Assembly: GCA_035308765.1 (NCBI GenBank)
Contig: DATGGA010000026.1
Location: forward strand, 1-64,000
DNA: 64,000 nucleotides
From: RBG-16-66-20 sp035308765
GTDB lineage: Bacteria > Pseudomonadota > Gammaproteobacteria > Burkholderiales > SG8-39
Direction: 5' to 3'
A program made the position numbers and the translations under genes. Positions 1-7,155 of this stretch are shown one piece after another. How positions within the stretch are numbered: position 1 is the stretch's first letter; each line of letters begins with the position of its first letter. The notes beneath the pieces were generated by a model. The model saw nothing but the letters and a program-made list of their open reading frames with translations. It was not told the DNA's origin and did no database searches.

Positions 1-167
1 CGAAGCACGATCAGCTGATCATCCGCGGCAAGCGCGCCCAGTTCGCCCACCACGACCCGCGTCCCTGCCTGATTCCGCCGGACTGGTCGGGCGGCTATAC
101 CTCGATCTTTTCGCTGCAGCAGAAGGAAGATGCCTCTGTGGCGAAGGGCGCCAGCACGAGAATGTAG
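1..167 (+). CDS. C-terminal end of an unrecognised protein (5' truncated by window edge)
   Basis: An open frame with codons starting at base 3 enters from the left edge and stops at TAG 165-167, leaving about 54 residues. The tail begins KHDQLIIRGKRAQF, contains an HHDPRPCL stretch and ends GASTRM. Codon use is GC-rich and typical of the rest of the window, which supports a real gene. I do not recognise the family from this fragment. The next roughly 160 bases hold no gene, only a palindromic repeat. Confidence 0.5.
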   Translation, partial: KHDQLIIRGKRAQFAHHDPRPCLIPPDWSGGYTSIFSLQQKEDASVAKGASTRM

Positions 168-243
168 CTACGAACCCAAGCGTTTGGCTTGATGGTCAAA
201 GGCTTGCAGCGCCACTGTGACCAGGTCGTGCCGCTCTGATTCG

Positions 244-274
244 AGTGACCGCTTTCGACCCAATGGGGTCATTC
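244..274. repeat. Dispersed palindromic repeat, copy A (degenerate)
   Basis: Imperfect inverted repeat with outer arms AGTGACC and GGTCATT and the core GCTTTCGACCCAA shared with the copies at 2675 and 19169. It is the most decayed copy. It lies in the gap between the truncated first gene and the small lipoprotein gene. Confidence 0.55.
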
Positions 275-330
275 GTCGAATTGCGGGTAGGCCGCCAAAA
301 TTCTGGGGCGGATCCCTAGCCAATTGTCCA

Positions 331-567
331 TTACTGAGCAATGCACTCGAACCGGCTGAGCACCGACGACCCTGGCGGTGTATCGGTCCCAACGTACCTG
401 ACGGAGAGTCCAGCCTGCGCACAGTAATCCTGCGCGTGCTTTAACGCTTGGGCATATCTTTGAGGTGCATGCAGAAATTCCAAATGGGGGCCAGCGTAAG
501 GTGCGGGTGGTGGCTCAGCACACCCAGCAAGAATTATTGCAAGCAGATGCATAACGCTGGGTCGCAT
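331..567 (-). CDS. Small lipoprotein of unknown function
   Basis: A 78-residue product from the ATG at 567 (or 73 residues from the ATG at 552). The N-terminus MRPSVMHLLAIILAGC has a hydrophobic core ending in the lipobox LAGC, so the mature protein should start at a lipidated cysteine followed by a Pro-rich linker. The rest is a short soluble domain with two more cysteines (near DYCAQAG and the C-terminal FECIAQ) that could form a disulfide in the periplasm. The frame stays open upstream of 567 but gives no sensible extension. The gene overlaps the end of the response-regulator remnant by 34 bases. No good ribosome binding site is visible. The family is unknown to me. Confidence 0.6.
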   Translation of the reverse strand: MRPSVMHLLAIILAGCAEPPPAPYAGPHLEFLHAPQRYAQALKHAQDYCAQAGLSVRYVGTDTPPGSSVLSRFECIAQ

Positions 568-809
568 TGGATATGGATGCCTACAGGGCGCAACTTGGCG
601 CGCAGCCGCAACATATGAATCGCGATTGCAGCGCGAGAGATCTTTCCGCTGACGCGGGCTGGATTGCGGCAAATGGTCTCCATTGTCACAAGTTTTCCTG
701 TTCGCGTAAGCAGTATTTCCAACAGTGCCCACTCGCGTCGCGTTAGATCCAGCGGGATGCCGTTTAAAAATGCGCAGGCAGCTTCTCCGTCAAAAACGAG
801 AGGCCCGTA
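534..809 (-). pseudogene. Remnant of an OmpR/PhoB-type response regulator DNA-binding domain
   Basis: The frame runs between an in-frame TAG at 810-812 and a TAA at 534-536 and has no ATG or GTG at its 5' end. It encodes LDLTRREWALLEILL followed by TRTGKLVTMETI and AAIAIHMLRLRAKL, the recognition pattern of the winged-helix C-terminal domain of OmpR-family regulators. The receiver domain is absent, and the expected C-terminal beta-hairpin (usually like RTVRGxGY) is replaced by an unrelated cysteine-rich tail. This is a decayed fragment; no partner histidine kinase is nearby. Confidence 0.7.
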
Positions 810-960
810 CTAGTCTGTCCGGAAGATCAGCGCTTACGCGGCGAGCGAGCGAGTACTTTGCGCGGACAATTCTCGACAAATTATTGTGACCTCGAAAGAA
901 GATCGGATAGATCACTGATGAAAGGTATTTGTGCGGCTTGCAGTTACTGTCGCGCCGGGT

Positions 961-1632
961 CTAGGCAAGTCGTAGGCTGCTGGTACGTATGTGCTTGAAT
1001 TGAGTTTCCAGAAACTCTAGGACCGGCTCCAGCGTATCGAACGGGTGGAAGGTAGTCCCGCGCGCGCCAAGTTCCTTTGCCAGCGTGCTCTTCGCGAAAA
1101 CGATATCCGCCGCCAGCGCGGCGTCGAGATCGGAGTGGCCATCGCCGGCGAAGATGATGGTATGGCCAGGCTTGCGCGTGATATGACGAGCCTTAGCGTT
1201 CGCCGACCGGCTGCAGGTCGGTTCGTAAAACGGAAATGCCGGTATCAAACGATCGCCCGAAAAGCCGATGTCGTTTGCAAGCACCGGCACGACGTCGATA
1301 CCATTGGTGAGCAAGATATGATGAATGAGCGGCAGGAAACTATCGCTCACGATGTTCACCGTTACCTGCCGCGCGTTTGCCCAGTCAACGATAGCGGAAA
1401 ACGTCGGATCTACTCGAACCAGCGACAAATATTCCAGTAGCTCCTCTCGCCCAACACGCAAGTTCTCGATCTGCAGGCGTAGACAATCTCGTGCCGAAAG
1501 TCGACCAGATTCCCAGGCGTTATCCCAATCTCGCCAATCCTCGTTTGGCGAAAATTTTTCGATGACCTGATCGAGGGTGTCGCCTGTCGTCAGCGTATTG
1601 TCAAAATCGAAGAACAGGGCCGGCCTAAACAT
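961..1632 (-). CDS. HAD-superfamily phosphatase (MtnX/PSPase-like, HAD-IB)
   Basis: A 223-residue soluble protein. HAD motif I is FDFDNTLT (nucleophile D9, acid D11), motif II is the Ser in NIVSDSF, a conserved Lys lies in ANAKARHI, and motif IV is GDGHSDLDAA. The arrangement and length match phosphoserine-phosphatase-like members such as MtnX. There are no other methionine-salvage genes nearby, so the substrate is open; phosphoserine or a sugar phosphate are alternatives. The gene stands alone in a low-density accessory stretch with palindromic repeats on both sides. Confidence 0.75.
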   Translation of the reverse strand: MFRPALFFDFDNTLTTGDTLDQVIEKFSPNEDWRDWDNAWESGRLSARDCLRLQIENLRVGREELLEYLSLVRVDPTFSAIVDWANARQVTVNIVSDSFLPLIHHILLTNGIDVVPVLANDIGFSGDRLIPAFPFYEPTCSRSANAKARHITRKPGHTIIFAGDGHSDLDAALAADIVFAKSTLAKELGARGTTFHPFDTLEPVLEFLETQFKHIRTSSLRLA

Positions 1633-2085
1633 AGGTAACTGCGTCAGAGGTCAACTTGGCAGTGTGCATCTAGTCAATTATCCACCTTCGAAACGCGGGC
1701 ACCGCGAATGACCGCTTCTGGCCGAAAGCGGTCATTCAGACTATGGCGAATATGGGTCCTACTTCGCTGATCGTAGCTTTGGGAAGGCGGAGCCGGAACT
1801 GTTGGCTACGCTCGCTTGTGGCAATTTAGAAGGACCGCTTACGATCTGGACTCACCGTAGATTCAATAGGTTACGCAATGTGGCGCTTCTACACATTGTT
1901 GGGCGCCCAACGCTCCAAAAGCAGGTCAGGCGGTATCGGTGTCCCGCGTTGCCTGGGAAATGGCGCAGTGGGATACTACTCACACAGCATTACAAAGCCC
2001 CTCGGGCAGCTGTCTTACCAGCAAAGTAATGTCTCGCGCTCAGTTGCTTGCGGCTAGGTACAAACAGCGACTTTAATTTTTCGGT
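1633..2085. other. Intergenic stretch with no gene
   Basis: About 450 bases between divergent genes. It contains the best-preserved palindromic repeat (1706-1737) and an isolated 14-base perfect palindrome GTTGGGCGCCCAAC at 1898-1911. Short open frames here have no family features or ribosome binding sites. The base composition is lower in GC than the housekeeping genes. Confidence 0.5.
1706..1737. repeat. Dispersed palindromic repeat, copy B
   Basis: Twelve-base perfect inverted arms, GAATGACCGCTT (1706-1717) and AAGCGGTCATTC (1726-1737), around an eight-base loop. This is the cleanest copy and defines the element; related copies are at 244, 2675, 3599, 19169 and probably 44429. Confidence 0.8.
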
Positions 2086-2610
2086 ATGGGCGCAGCCGAC
2101 AATAGTGAAGATAGAGACATACGTCTCTTCGAGAAACGAAAGCCGGTACGTCGGCTGATCTATACCATCGTTATATCAATTGTTGCGACCCTATCCGTCT
2201 TAAATTGCAGAGCAGCCGACTTTGAGGTCGGAGGTGGGCGAACATATATCCGCGGCCCGGCGCCAGTCGCGACCGCTACCATGGTGTGGCCCCGGCAGAT
2301 CTGGGATACGGACGTGTATGCGGGGGCAGTGTTTATCGGCAGCTACGATTTCCGTGGTGTCAACTACGGTAACCAGTACATTGCGCGGGCGGGATTTACT
2401 CCCCGTTTTGGTTCCTTAGGGGTAGACCTCGGACTCGCACTGCTAAAGAACTCCGATGCCATCAATTCGGGGACACCGAACTTTAACTTAGGTCTATCCT
2501 ACGATTTTGGGCCAAACTTCGCGGTCAATCTTGGGCACATTTCAAACGCCAGAACCCACTTGCCTAATATCGGGCGGGACTTTGTAACCCTCACATATCG
2601 CTTCCACTGA
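2086..2610 (+). CDS. PagL-like lipid A deacylase / acyloxyacyl hydrolase family outer-membrane protein
   Basis: A 174-residue exported protein: a basic N-region, a hydrophobic segment (about residues 24-41) and a probable cleavage after NCRAA, then an approximately 130-residue domain of alternating short beta strands ending in TLTYRFH, typical of a small outer-membrane barrel. Near the C-terminus is GHISNARTHLPNIGRDF, which matches the His-x-Ser-Asn active-site signature of PagL lipid A 3-O-deacylases. Family membership is inferred from this signature and the barrel pattern. The usual acidic third catalytic residue is not obvious; D in GRDF is a candidate. The N-region before the signal is long, so translation may start later. 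Isolated gene flanked by palindromic repeats. Confidence 0.6.
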   Translation: MGAADNSEDRDIRLFEKRKPVRRLIYTIVISIVATLSVLNCRAADFEVGGGRTYIRGPAPVATATMVWPRQIWDTDVYAGAVFIGSYDFRGVNYGNQYIARAGFTPRFGSLGVDLGLALLKNSDAINSGTPNFNLGLSYDFGPNFAVNLGHISNARTHLPNIGRDFVTLTYRFH

Positions 2611-2674
2611 TTAGTCAGTCCGAGAAACGACGAACCCGCGGACACCGTGCCCGGGTGGTCAATAGCTAAACCGC

Positions 2675-2706
2675 GAATGACCGCTTTCGACCCAAAGCGG
2701 ACATTC
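2675..2706. repeat. Dispersed palindromic repeat, copy C
   Basis: Arms GAATGACCGCTTT (2675-2687) and AAAGCGGACATTC (2694-2706) with a single mismatch and the loop CGACCC. It lies seven bases beyond the stop codon of the convergent dienelactone-hydrolase-like gene and could act as a shared transcription-end hairpin. Confidence 0.75.
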
Positions 2707-2712
2707 TTGCCT

Positions 2713-3546
2713 TCACTGCGCGGCGAGCCGTTTGTCAAGGAAAGCCTTCATGTCCTGCCAGGCCTGCTCGACTACGGTCGGATCACCCCGATAGAGGTAC
2801 GGCCCGCGTTGGAAGGTGACAAGCATTCCGCCTGCGGCAGCATTGTCAAAGGCGTGCGTAGCGCTCGCATACAGCTTCCACTCCACTGGCTGCCCCCGCT
2901 CGGCGTTCTTGCGCGCCTGCGCGATGCACGAGCGCGGGTTTGCCTCATTGTCCTGTCCGCCGAGGAGCACTAGCAGCGGGGTCTGCGTGTCGTCGTAGAA
3001 GTTGAACATATGATCCTCGCGGACACGTCCGACTAGCTCGTTGCACCACGGATAGAACGCGACCACCGCCGCAAATCCCGGCTCCCCTTTCAGATACTGC
3101 CGGGCAAAAGCCGTGCTCGCTATGCGCAACCCCGCCATGGCACCGTAGGAGAAACCGACGTGCACGATCCGCTTGCCGTCGACATAGGGCTGCGCTCGCA
3201 GGAACTTGAGCGCCTCGAACGCGTCTTCCGCGTATTCTGTGACGCTAACGTTGTTGTCAGGCGGGCAATTGAATTTGCGCCCGCGCGGGCCGAGGTGATC
3301 CAGTACCAGAACGGCATAGCCCGCGGCGGTCAGGCGCTCTGCCCAGTTGTACAAGTGCCAGTAAATGCCAGCGCAGGTATGCGATAGCACGGCCGCCGGG
3401 AACGGTCCGTCGCCTAAGGGCTTGAAGAGCGCCGGCACGCGCGAGGGAGGGCGCGCAAAAAACTCTGGCGTCGTCGGGAACTTTCCAGTCTGCGACCACG
3501 CGGCGCACGACCACGCCCACAAAAGCAGAATCGCGAGTGTCTTCAA
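2713..3546 (-). CDS. Secreted dienelactone hydrolase-family alpha/beta hydrolase
   Basis: A 277-residue product if translation starts at the TTG at 3546, which gives a clean signal peptide (KTLAILLLWAWSCAAWSQ). The only upstream ATG (3627) lies inside a copy of the palindromic repeat and would add 27 residues with no export signal, so it is probably not the real start. The domain has the nucleophile elbow GFSYGAM, an acid-containing strand LLVLLGGQDNEAN and the catalytic His in SATHAFDN, the Ser/Asp/His set of DLH-like hydrolases with a Ser rather than Cys nucleophile. It is a periplasmic esterase or hydrolase of unknown substrate. Confidence 0.7.
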   Translation of the reverse strand: MKTLAILLLWAWSCAAWSQTGKFPTTPEFFARPPSRVPALFKPLGDGPFPAAVLSHTCAGIYWHLYNWAERLTAAGYAVLVLDHLGPRGRKFNCPPDNNVSVTEYAEDAFEALKFLRAQPYVDGKRIVHVGFSYGAMAGLRIASTAFARQYLKGEPGFAAVVAFYPWCNELVGRVREDHMFNFYDDTQTPLLVLLGGQDNEANPRSCIAQARKNAERGQPVEWKLYASATHAFDNAAAGGMLVTFQRGPYLYRGDPTVVEQAWQDMKAFLDKRLAAQ

Positions 3547-3598
3547 GCAATCTTCATCATATACCTCGGCGAGTCGACTAGGTCCTTGCGGGCGGTTG

Positions 3599-3629
3599 CA
3601 GTGTCCGCTTTTAGCGAAAGCGGTCATTC
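3599..3629. repeat. Dispersed palindromic repeat, copy D
   Basis: Imperfect arms TGTCCGCTTT and AAAGCGGTCATTC (3617-3629) around a short loop. With copy C it brackets the hydrolase gene at 2713-3546; its right arm supplies the misleading ATG at 3627. Confidence 0.7.
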
Positions 3630-3650
3630 AAAAGGCTGGGCTTGGAATGC

Positions 3651-4514
3651 CTAGGCGCGCTTTCTCCCGAGGGCGGCTTCCAGCTTCGCCGCTTCCTCGG
3701 CTTTCATGCCGTAGCTGTGGTCGGCATCGGGGAATTGCCCGCTGCGCACCTCCGCCGCGTAGGTCTTGAGCGCATCCACGGCGATCTGCGAGACGTTGGC
3801 GTAGCGCTTGGTGAACTTCGGCTTGAACTGATCGAACATGCCCAGCAGGTCGAAGGCGAGCAGCAGCTGGCCGCAGCTCGCGGATCCGGCGCCGATGCCG
3901 AAAGTGAAGATACCCACGGCTGCATCGACCGCCTTCGCCACCGGCGCCGGCACGGCCTCCACCTCGAAGCCGATGGCGCCCGCTTCCTCGATGGCGCGCG
4001 CGTCGTCGATGATCTTCAGCGCCTCCTCGGCGGTTTTGCCCTGTAGCTTGAAGCCGCCGTACTGGTGCACGAAATGCGGGCACATGCCGACATGGCTCAT
4101 CACCGGCACGCCCGCGTCGGCAATCGCCTTGATGATGTCGAACTTGTCCCGGCCGCCCTGCATCTTGACGCAGTCCACGGCGCCTTCCTTCATGAAGCGC
4201 AGCGCGTTCGCCACGCCGACCTCGGCGCTGGCATAGCTGCCGTAGGGCATCGCGACCAGGCGGAAGGTATTCGGCGCGCCGCGCTGCACGGCGAGGCAGT
4301 GCTCGATCATCATGTCCACGGTGACGGGCAGGGTGTTGGCAAAGCCGTAGCTCACCATGCCCAGACTGTCGCCGATGGCGCAGATGTCGATGCCGGCGCG
4401 CTCGGCCCACACGGCCGTCGGGTAGTCCGGGATCGAGGCCATGACCACTTTCTCGCCGGAGCGCTTGCGCGCGATCAGGTCGGGAACCGTCAGCTTCTTG
4501 CGTTCTTCGGCCAT
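3651..4514 (-). CDS. PanB-like ketopantoate hydroxymethyltransferase paralogue with altered metal site
   Basis: A 287-residue TIM-barrel protein of the PanB family, which normally adds a methylene-THF carbon to 2-oxoisovalerate in pantothenate synthesis. The GDSLGM loop (D49, S50), the base-region His H141 (MSHVGM) and E186 (EVEAVP) are kept. Of the three Mg ligands known in E. coli PanB (D45, D84, E114), only the first is present: the second position is Ala (A88 in LVAMPYGSY, normally ADLP) and the third is Gln (Q119 in VKMQGG, normally IEGG). It starts four bases after the phytanoyl-type dioxygenase and has no panC or panD nearby. A catabolic aldol or lyase reaction on a different substrate is more likely than pantothenate synthesis. 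Confidence 0.75.
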   Translation of the reverse strand: MAEERKKLTVPDLIARKRSGEKVVMASIPDYPTAVWAERAGIDICAIGDSLGMVSYGFANTLPVTVDMMIEHCLAVQRGAPNTFRLVAMPYGSYASAEVGVANALRFMKEGAVDCVKMQGGRDKFDIIKAIADAGVPVMSHVGMCPHFVHQYGGFKLQGKTAEEALKIIDDARAIEEAGAIGFEVEAVPAPVAKAVDAAVGIFTFGIGAGSASCGQLLLAFDLLGMFDQFKPKFTKRYANVSQIAVDALKTYAAEVRSGQFPDADHSYGMKAEEAAKLEAALGRKRA

Positions 4515-4518
4515 GGAT

Positions 4519-5352
4519 TCAGGCGCGGAAGGCCTGCTTGTCCGTGCCGGAATAGAGCGCCTTCACCTGGCGCTCCACCGAATCGGCATGGGCGGCCAGC
4601 GCAGCCCGGTCCAGGTCCTGCCGCGGCCGCGGCTCGTAATCGAAATTGTGGAATTTGTCGGTGCCGCGCACCAGCATCGCCGAATCGCGCACCTTGGTCT
4701 GCTTCACGTAGGTGGGGATGTAGCGGATCGCCAGGCCGATGCGGCGGTCGCTGCTGCGGTTGGGTTCGGAGCCGTGCACCAGCTTGATGTGGTGCAGCGA
4801 CATCTCGCCCGCCTTGAGCGGCACGCCCACACCCTTCGACTTGTCCACCTCGACCGCGATTTCCTGGCCGCGCGACAGCAGGTTGTCCTTGTGGAAGGTA
4901 TCCACGTGCGGCAACTGGTCGATCTTGTGGCTGCCTGGCAGGAACTGCATGTAGCCGTTCTCGGGCGTGGCGTCGGTGAACGCGACCCAGGCGGTGATCA
5001 CGTCGTCGGGATCGAGGCCCCAATAGGTGGCGTCCTGGTGCCAGGAGACGAAGCCCGGATTGCTCTCTTCCTTGATGAAGAAATTGGTGGTCCAGCACAG
5101 GATGTCCGGGCCGATGACGTCCTCGACGGCGTCGAGGATCTTCGGATGATGCACCAGCCGGTCCGCCCAGGTGAACAGCAGGTGCGTCTTGTGGCGCCAG
5201 TTGCCCTGCAGCGGCTTGCCGCTCTTGGCTTCGTGGCGCTCCAGGCAGCCGCGGTAGCCGGCGGCCTCCTCGCGGCTCAGCACGGGGACGGGAAAATAGA
5301 AACCGTCGCGCTGGAACTGCGCCACCGCGTCGCTGCTCAGCAGCTTGGGCAT
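4519..5352 (-). CDS. Phytanoyl-CoA dioxygenase (PhyH) family Fe(II)/2-oxoglutarate oxygenase
   Basis: A 277-residue cytosolic oxygenase. The metal-binding facial triad is visible as WHQDATYWG (H105, D107) and distal LVHGSEPN (H193), with a following basic SSDRRIGLAIRY segment that would bind 2-oxoglutarate. FLPGSHK before the distal His is typical of PhyH proteins. It is the first gene of a two-gene operon with the PanB-like gene (four bases apart) and lies 25 bases downstream of a perfect 17-base palindrome. The pair probably hydroxylates and then cleaves a small organic acid; the substrate cannot be read from sequence. Confidence 0.8.
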   Translation of the reverse strand: MPKLLSSDAVAQFQRDGFYFPVPVLSREEAAGYRGCLERHEAKSGKPLQGNWRHKTHLLFTWADRLVHHPKILDAVEDVIGPDILCWTTNFFIKEESNPGFVSWHQDATYWGLDPDDVITAWVAFTDATPENGYMQFLPGSHKIDQLPHVDTFHKDNLLSRGQEIAVEVDKSKGVGVPLKAGEMSLHHIKLVHGSEPNRSSDRRIGLAIRYIPTYVKQTKVRDSAMLVRGTDKFHNFDYEPRPRQDLDRAALAAHADSVERQVKALYSGTDKQAFRA

Positions 5353-5377
5353 CTGGGCCTCCCGGGTGCAGGCATAA

Positions 5378-5394
5378 ATATATTACTAATATAT
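5378..5394. promoter_or_regulatory. Probable operator palindrome upstream of the PhyH/PanB-like operon
   Basis: Perfect palindrome ATATATTA-C-TAATATAT in an AT-rich pocket between two GC-rich genes. Size and symmetry suit a dimeric GntR- or TetR-type regulator. Its position 25 bases before the PhyH start codon fits a repressor site overlapping the promoter. No regulator gene is adjacent. Confidence 0.55.
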
Positions 5395-5404
5395 CACCAG
5401 CCAG

Positions 5405-6037
5405 TCACGGCGCCAGGCGCTCGATCTTCCAGCCGTCCTTCGAGCGGCGGTAGAGCAGGCGGTCGTGGAGGCGGTTTTCGCGCCCCTGCCAGAACTCGAT
5501 CCGCGCGGGAACGACGCGGTAGCCGCCCCAGTGGGCAGGGCGGGGAGGGTTGTTGCCGTATTTTTCAGAGATTTTTTTTACCTGGGCTTCTAAAAAACTT
5601 CTGTCAGCAACAACTTCACTCTGTGCCGAGGCCAGCGCCGACAGGCGCGCGCCTACCGGCCGGGTCGAGAAATATTTTTCCGAGTCGGTTGCAGAGACTT
5701 TTTCGACTTTTCCTTCGATCCTTATTTGCCGTTCGAGCTGCGTCCACAGGAAGACCAGGCAGGCTAGGGGCTTCGCGGCGAGTTGATGCCCCTTGCGGCT
5801 TTCGTAGTTGGTATAGAAGACCAAAGCGCCGCTTTCGACGCCTTTCAGCAGGACCACGCGCGCGTCGGGTGCGCCTTCGGCGGTGACGGTGGCGAGCGTC
5901 ATGGCGTTTGCGAGGGGCAGGCCGGCCGCGAGCGCATCCTCGAACCAGCGCTCGAACTGCAGCATCGGATCCGGGTGCGCGTCGGCCTCCGCCAGCCCGG
6001 CGCGCATGTATTCCTGCCTCAGATCCGCGATGCTCAT
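5405..6037 (-). CDS. pdxH: Pyridoxamine 5'-phosphate oxidase
   Basis: A 210-residue FMN enzyme that oxidises PNP or PMP to pyridoxal 5'-phosphate. Family hallmarks are N-terminal LRQEYM, the FMN-binding ARVVLLKG and FYTNYESRKG segments, FLWTQLERQIRIEG, YFSTRPVGARLSALAS, and the C-terminal PARIEFWQGRENRLHDR with the terminal ERLAP. Length is normal. The start at 6037 is 17 bases from the divergent metallo-hydrolase gene, so the promoters must overlap. The middle of the gene (about 5550-5735) uses AT-rich codons very unlike the rest. Confidence 0.95.
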   Translation of the reverse strand: MSIADLRQEYMRAGLAEADAHPDPMLQFERWFEDALAAGLPLANAMTLATVTAEGAPDARVVLLKGVESGALVFYTNYESRKGHQLAAKPLACLVFLWTQLERQIRIEGKVEKVSATDSEKYFSTRPVGARLSALASAQSEVVADRSFLEAQVKKISEKYGNNPPRPAHWGGYRVVPARIEFWQGRENRLHDRLLYRRSKDGWKIERLAP

Positions 6038-6054
6038 CGAGGGCCGATTCTATA

Positions 6055-7020
6055 ATGCCGCCGATGAATCCCGCGGCGGGCGTGTTCGACTACGGCCACG
6101 GCATCAGCGCGGTGGACAGCGTCTACGACCGCGAGATGCAGACCGCGATCCACCTGCTGGTCGAAGGCGGGCGCGCCGCGGTCATCGACACCGGAACCTC
6201 GCACGCGGTGCCGCGCGTGCTGGCGGCGCTGGCGGCCCGGGGCATCGCGCCAGAACGGGTGGACTATGTGATTCTCACCCACGTGCACCTCGACCACGCG
6301 GGCGGCGCCGGCCAGTTGATGGCGCGTTTTCCCAATGCGCGCCTCACGGTGCACCCGCGAGGGGCGCGGCACGTGATCGATCCCGGTCGCCTCCTAGCGG
6401 CGACAGTGGCGATCTACGGCGAAGCCGAGACCCGGCGCATCTACGGGGAAATCCTGCCCGTGGTACGGCAGCGGGTGATCGAGACGCCCGAGGGAACGGT
6501 ACTGCGGCTCGCTGGGCGTGAGCTGCTATTCCTGGATACGCCTGGACATGCGCGCCATCATGTCGTCATCCGCGATGGTAAAATCGGCCACATCTTCGCC
6601 GGCGACACCTTCGGCATCTCCTACCGGGCGCTCGACCAGGACGGCAGGCAGTTCTCTTTCCCGACCACCAGTCCCTCGCAATTCGACCCTGCCGCGCTGC
6701 ACCAGTCCATCGACCGCATGCTGTCCCTCGGGCCGGCGGCGATCTACGCGACGCACTTCGGCCGCCTGACGAATTTGGCAGTCCTCGCCGCCGATCTGCA
6801 CCGGCTGATCGACGCCCATGCCGAACTGGGCGAGCGCCACCGCGGCGCAGGCATGGCGCGGAAACGTCTGCTGTTGAAAGGCGTTAGCGAACTTGTGCTC
6901 GCCGAGCGCGAGCGCCAGAAATGGCGTTTCCCGAGGGAAAAAGTGCTCGAAGTCTTCGCGCTCGACATCGAACTGAACGCGCAGGGACTGGAGTCCTGGC
7001 TCGATTCAGAGGGAAAATGA
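6055..7020 (+). CDS. Metallo-beta-lactamase fold hydrolase
   Basis: A 321-residue product from ATG 6055 (ATG 6064 is an alternative). The metal-binding signature THVHLDHAGG (H76, H78, D80, H81) is intact, further ligands are likely in DTPGHARHH and AGDTFG, and ATHFGRL supplies the last histidine region. The C-terminal 80 residues are helical and lack signature motifs. This is the stand-alone thioesterase/glyoxalase-II-like branch of the fold; substrate unknown. It is transcribed divergently from pdxH with almost no spacer. Confidence 0.8.
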   Translation: MPPMNPAAGVFDYGHGISAVDSVYDREMQTAIHLLVEGGRAAVIDTGTSHAVPRVLAALAARGIAPERVDYVILTHVHLDHAGGAGQLMARFPNARLTVHPRGARHVIDPGRLLAATVAIYGEAETRRIYGEILPVVRQRVIETPEGTVLRLAGRELLFLDTPGHARHHVVIRDGKIGHIFAGDTFGISYRALDQDGRQFSFPTTSPSQFDPAALHQSIDRMLSLGPAAIYATHFGRLTNLAVLAADLHRLIDAHAELGERHRGAGMARKRLLLKGVSELVLAERERQKWRFPREKVLEVFALDIELNAQGLESWLDSEGK

Positions 7021-7155
7021 GTAAAAAATATCCCGCGAGGTGATTGACATGCCCGCCGGGATTCGGCATTGTTCGGGCACCGCTGCACGTCGGCGGGAGG
7101 AATAACGGGATCCCGAGAAACATTCCGTAATTGATCGTTCAGAGGAGAACTCAAG

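Noticed and set aside
1802..2029. Plus-strand frame in the intergenic region before the PagL-like gene
   Set aside because: No family features, no ribosome binding site and codon use unlike genuine genes here.
2499..2738. Small minus-strand frame containing VRFGSKAVI
   Set aside because: Part of it is the translation of palindromic repeat copy C; it overlaps the PagL-like gene and has no ribosome binding site.
3547..3627. N-terminal extension of the dienelactone-hydrolase-like gene to the ATG at 3627
   Set aside because: That ATG is inside repeat copy D and the extension would bury the signal peptide; TTG 3546 is preferred.
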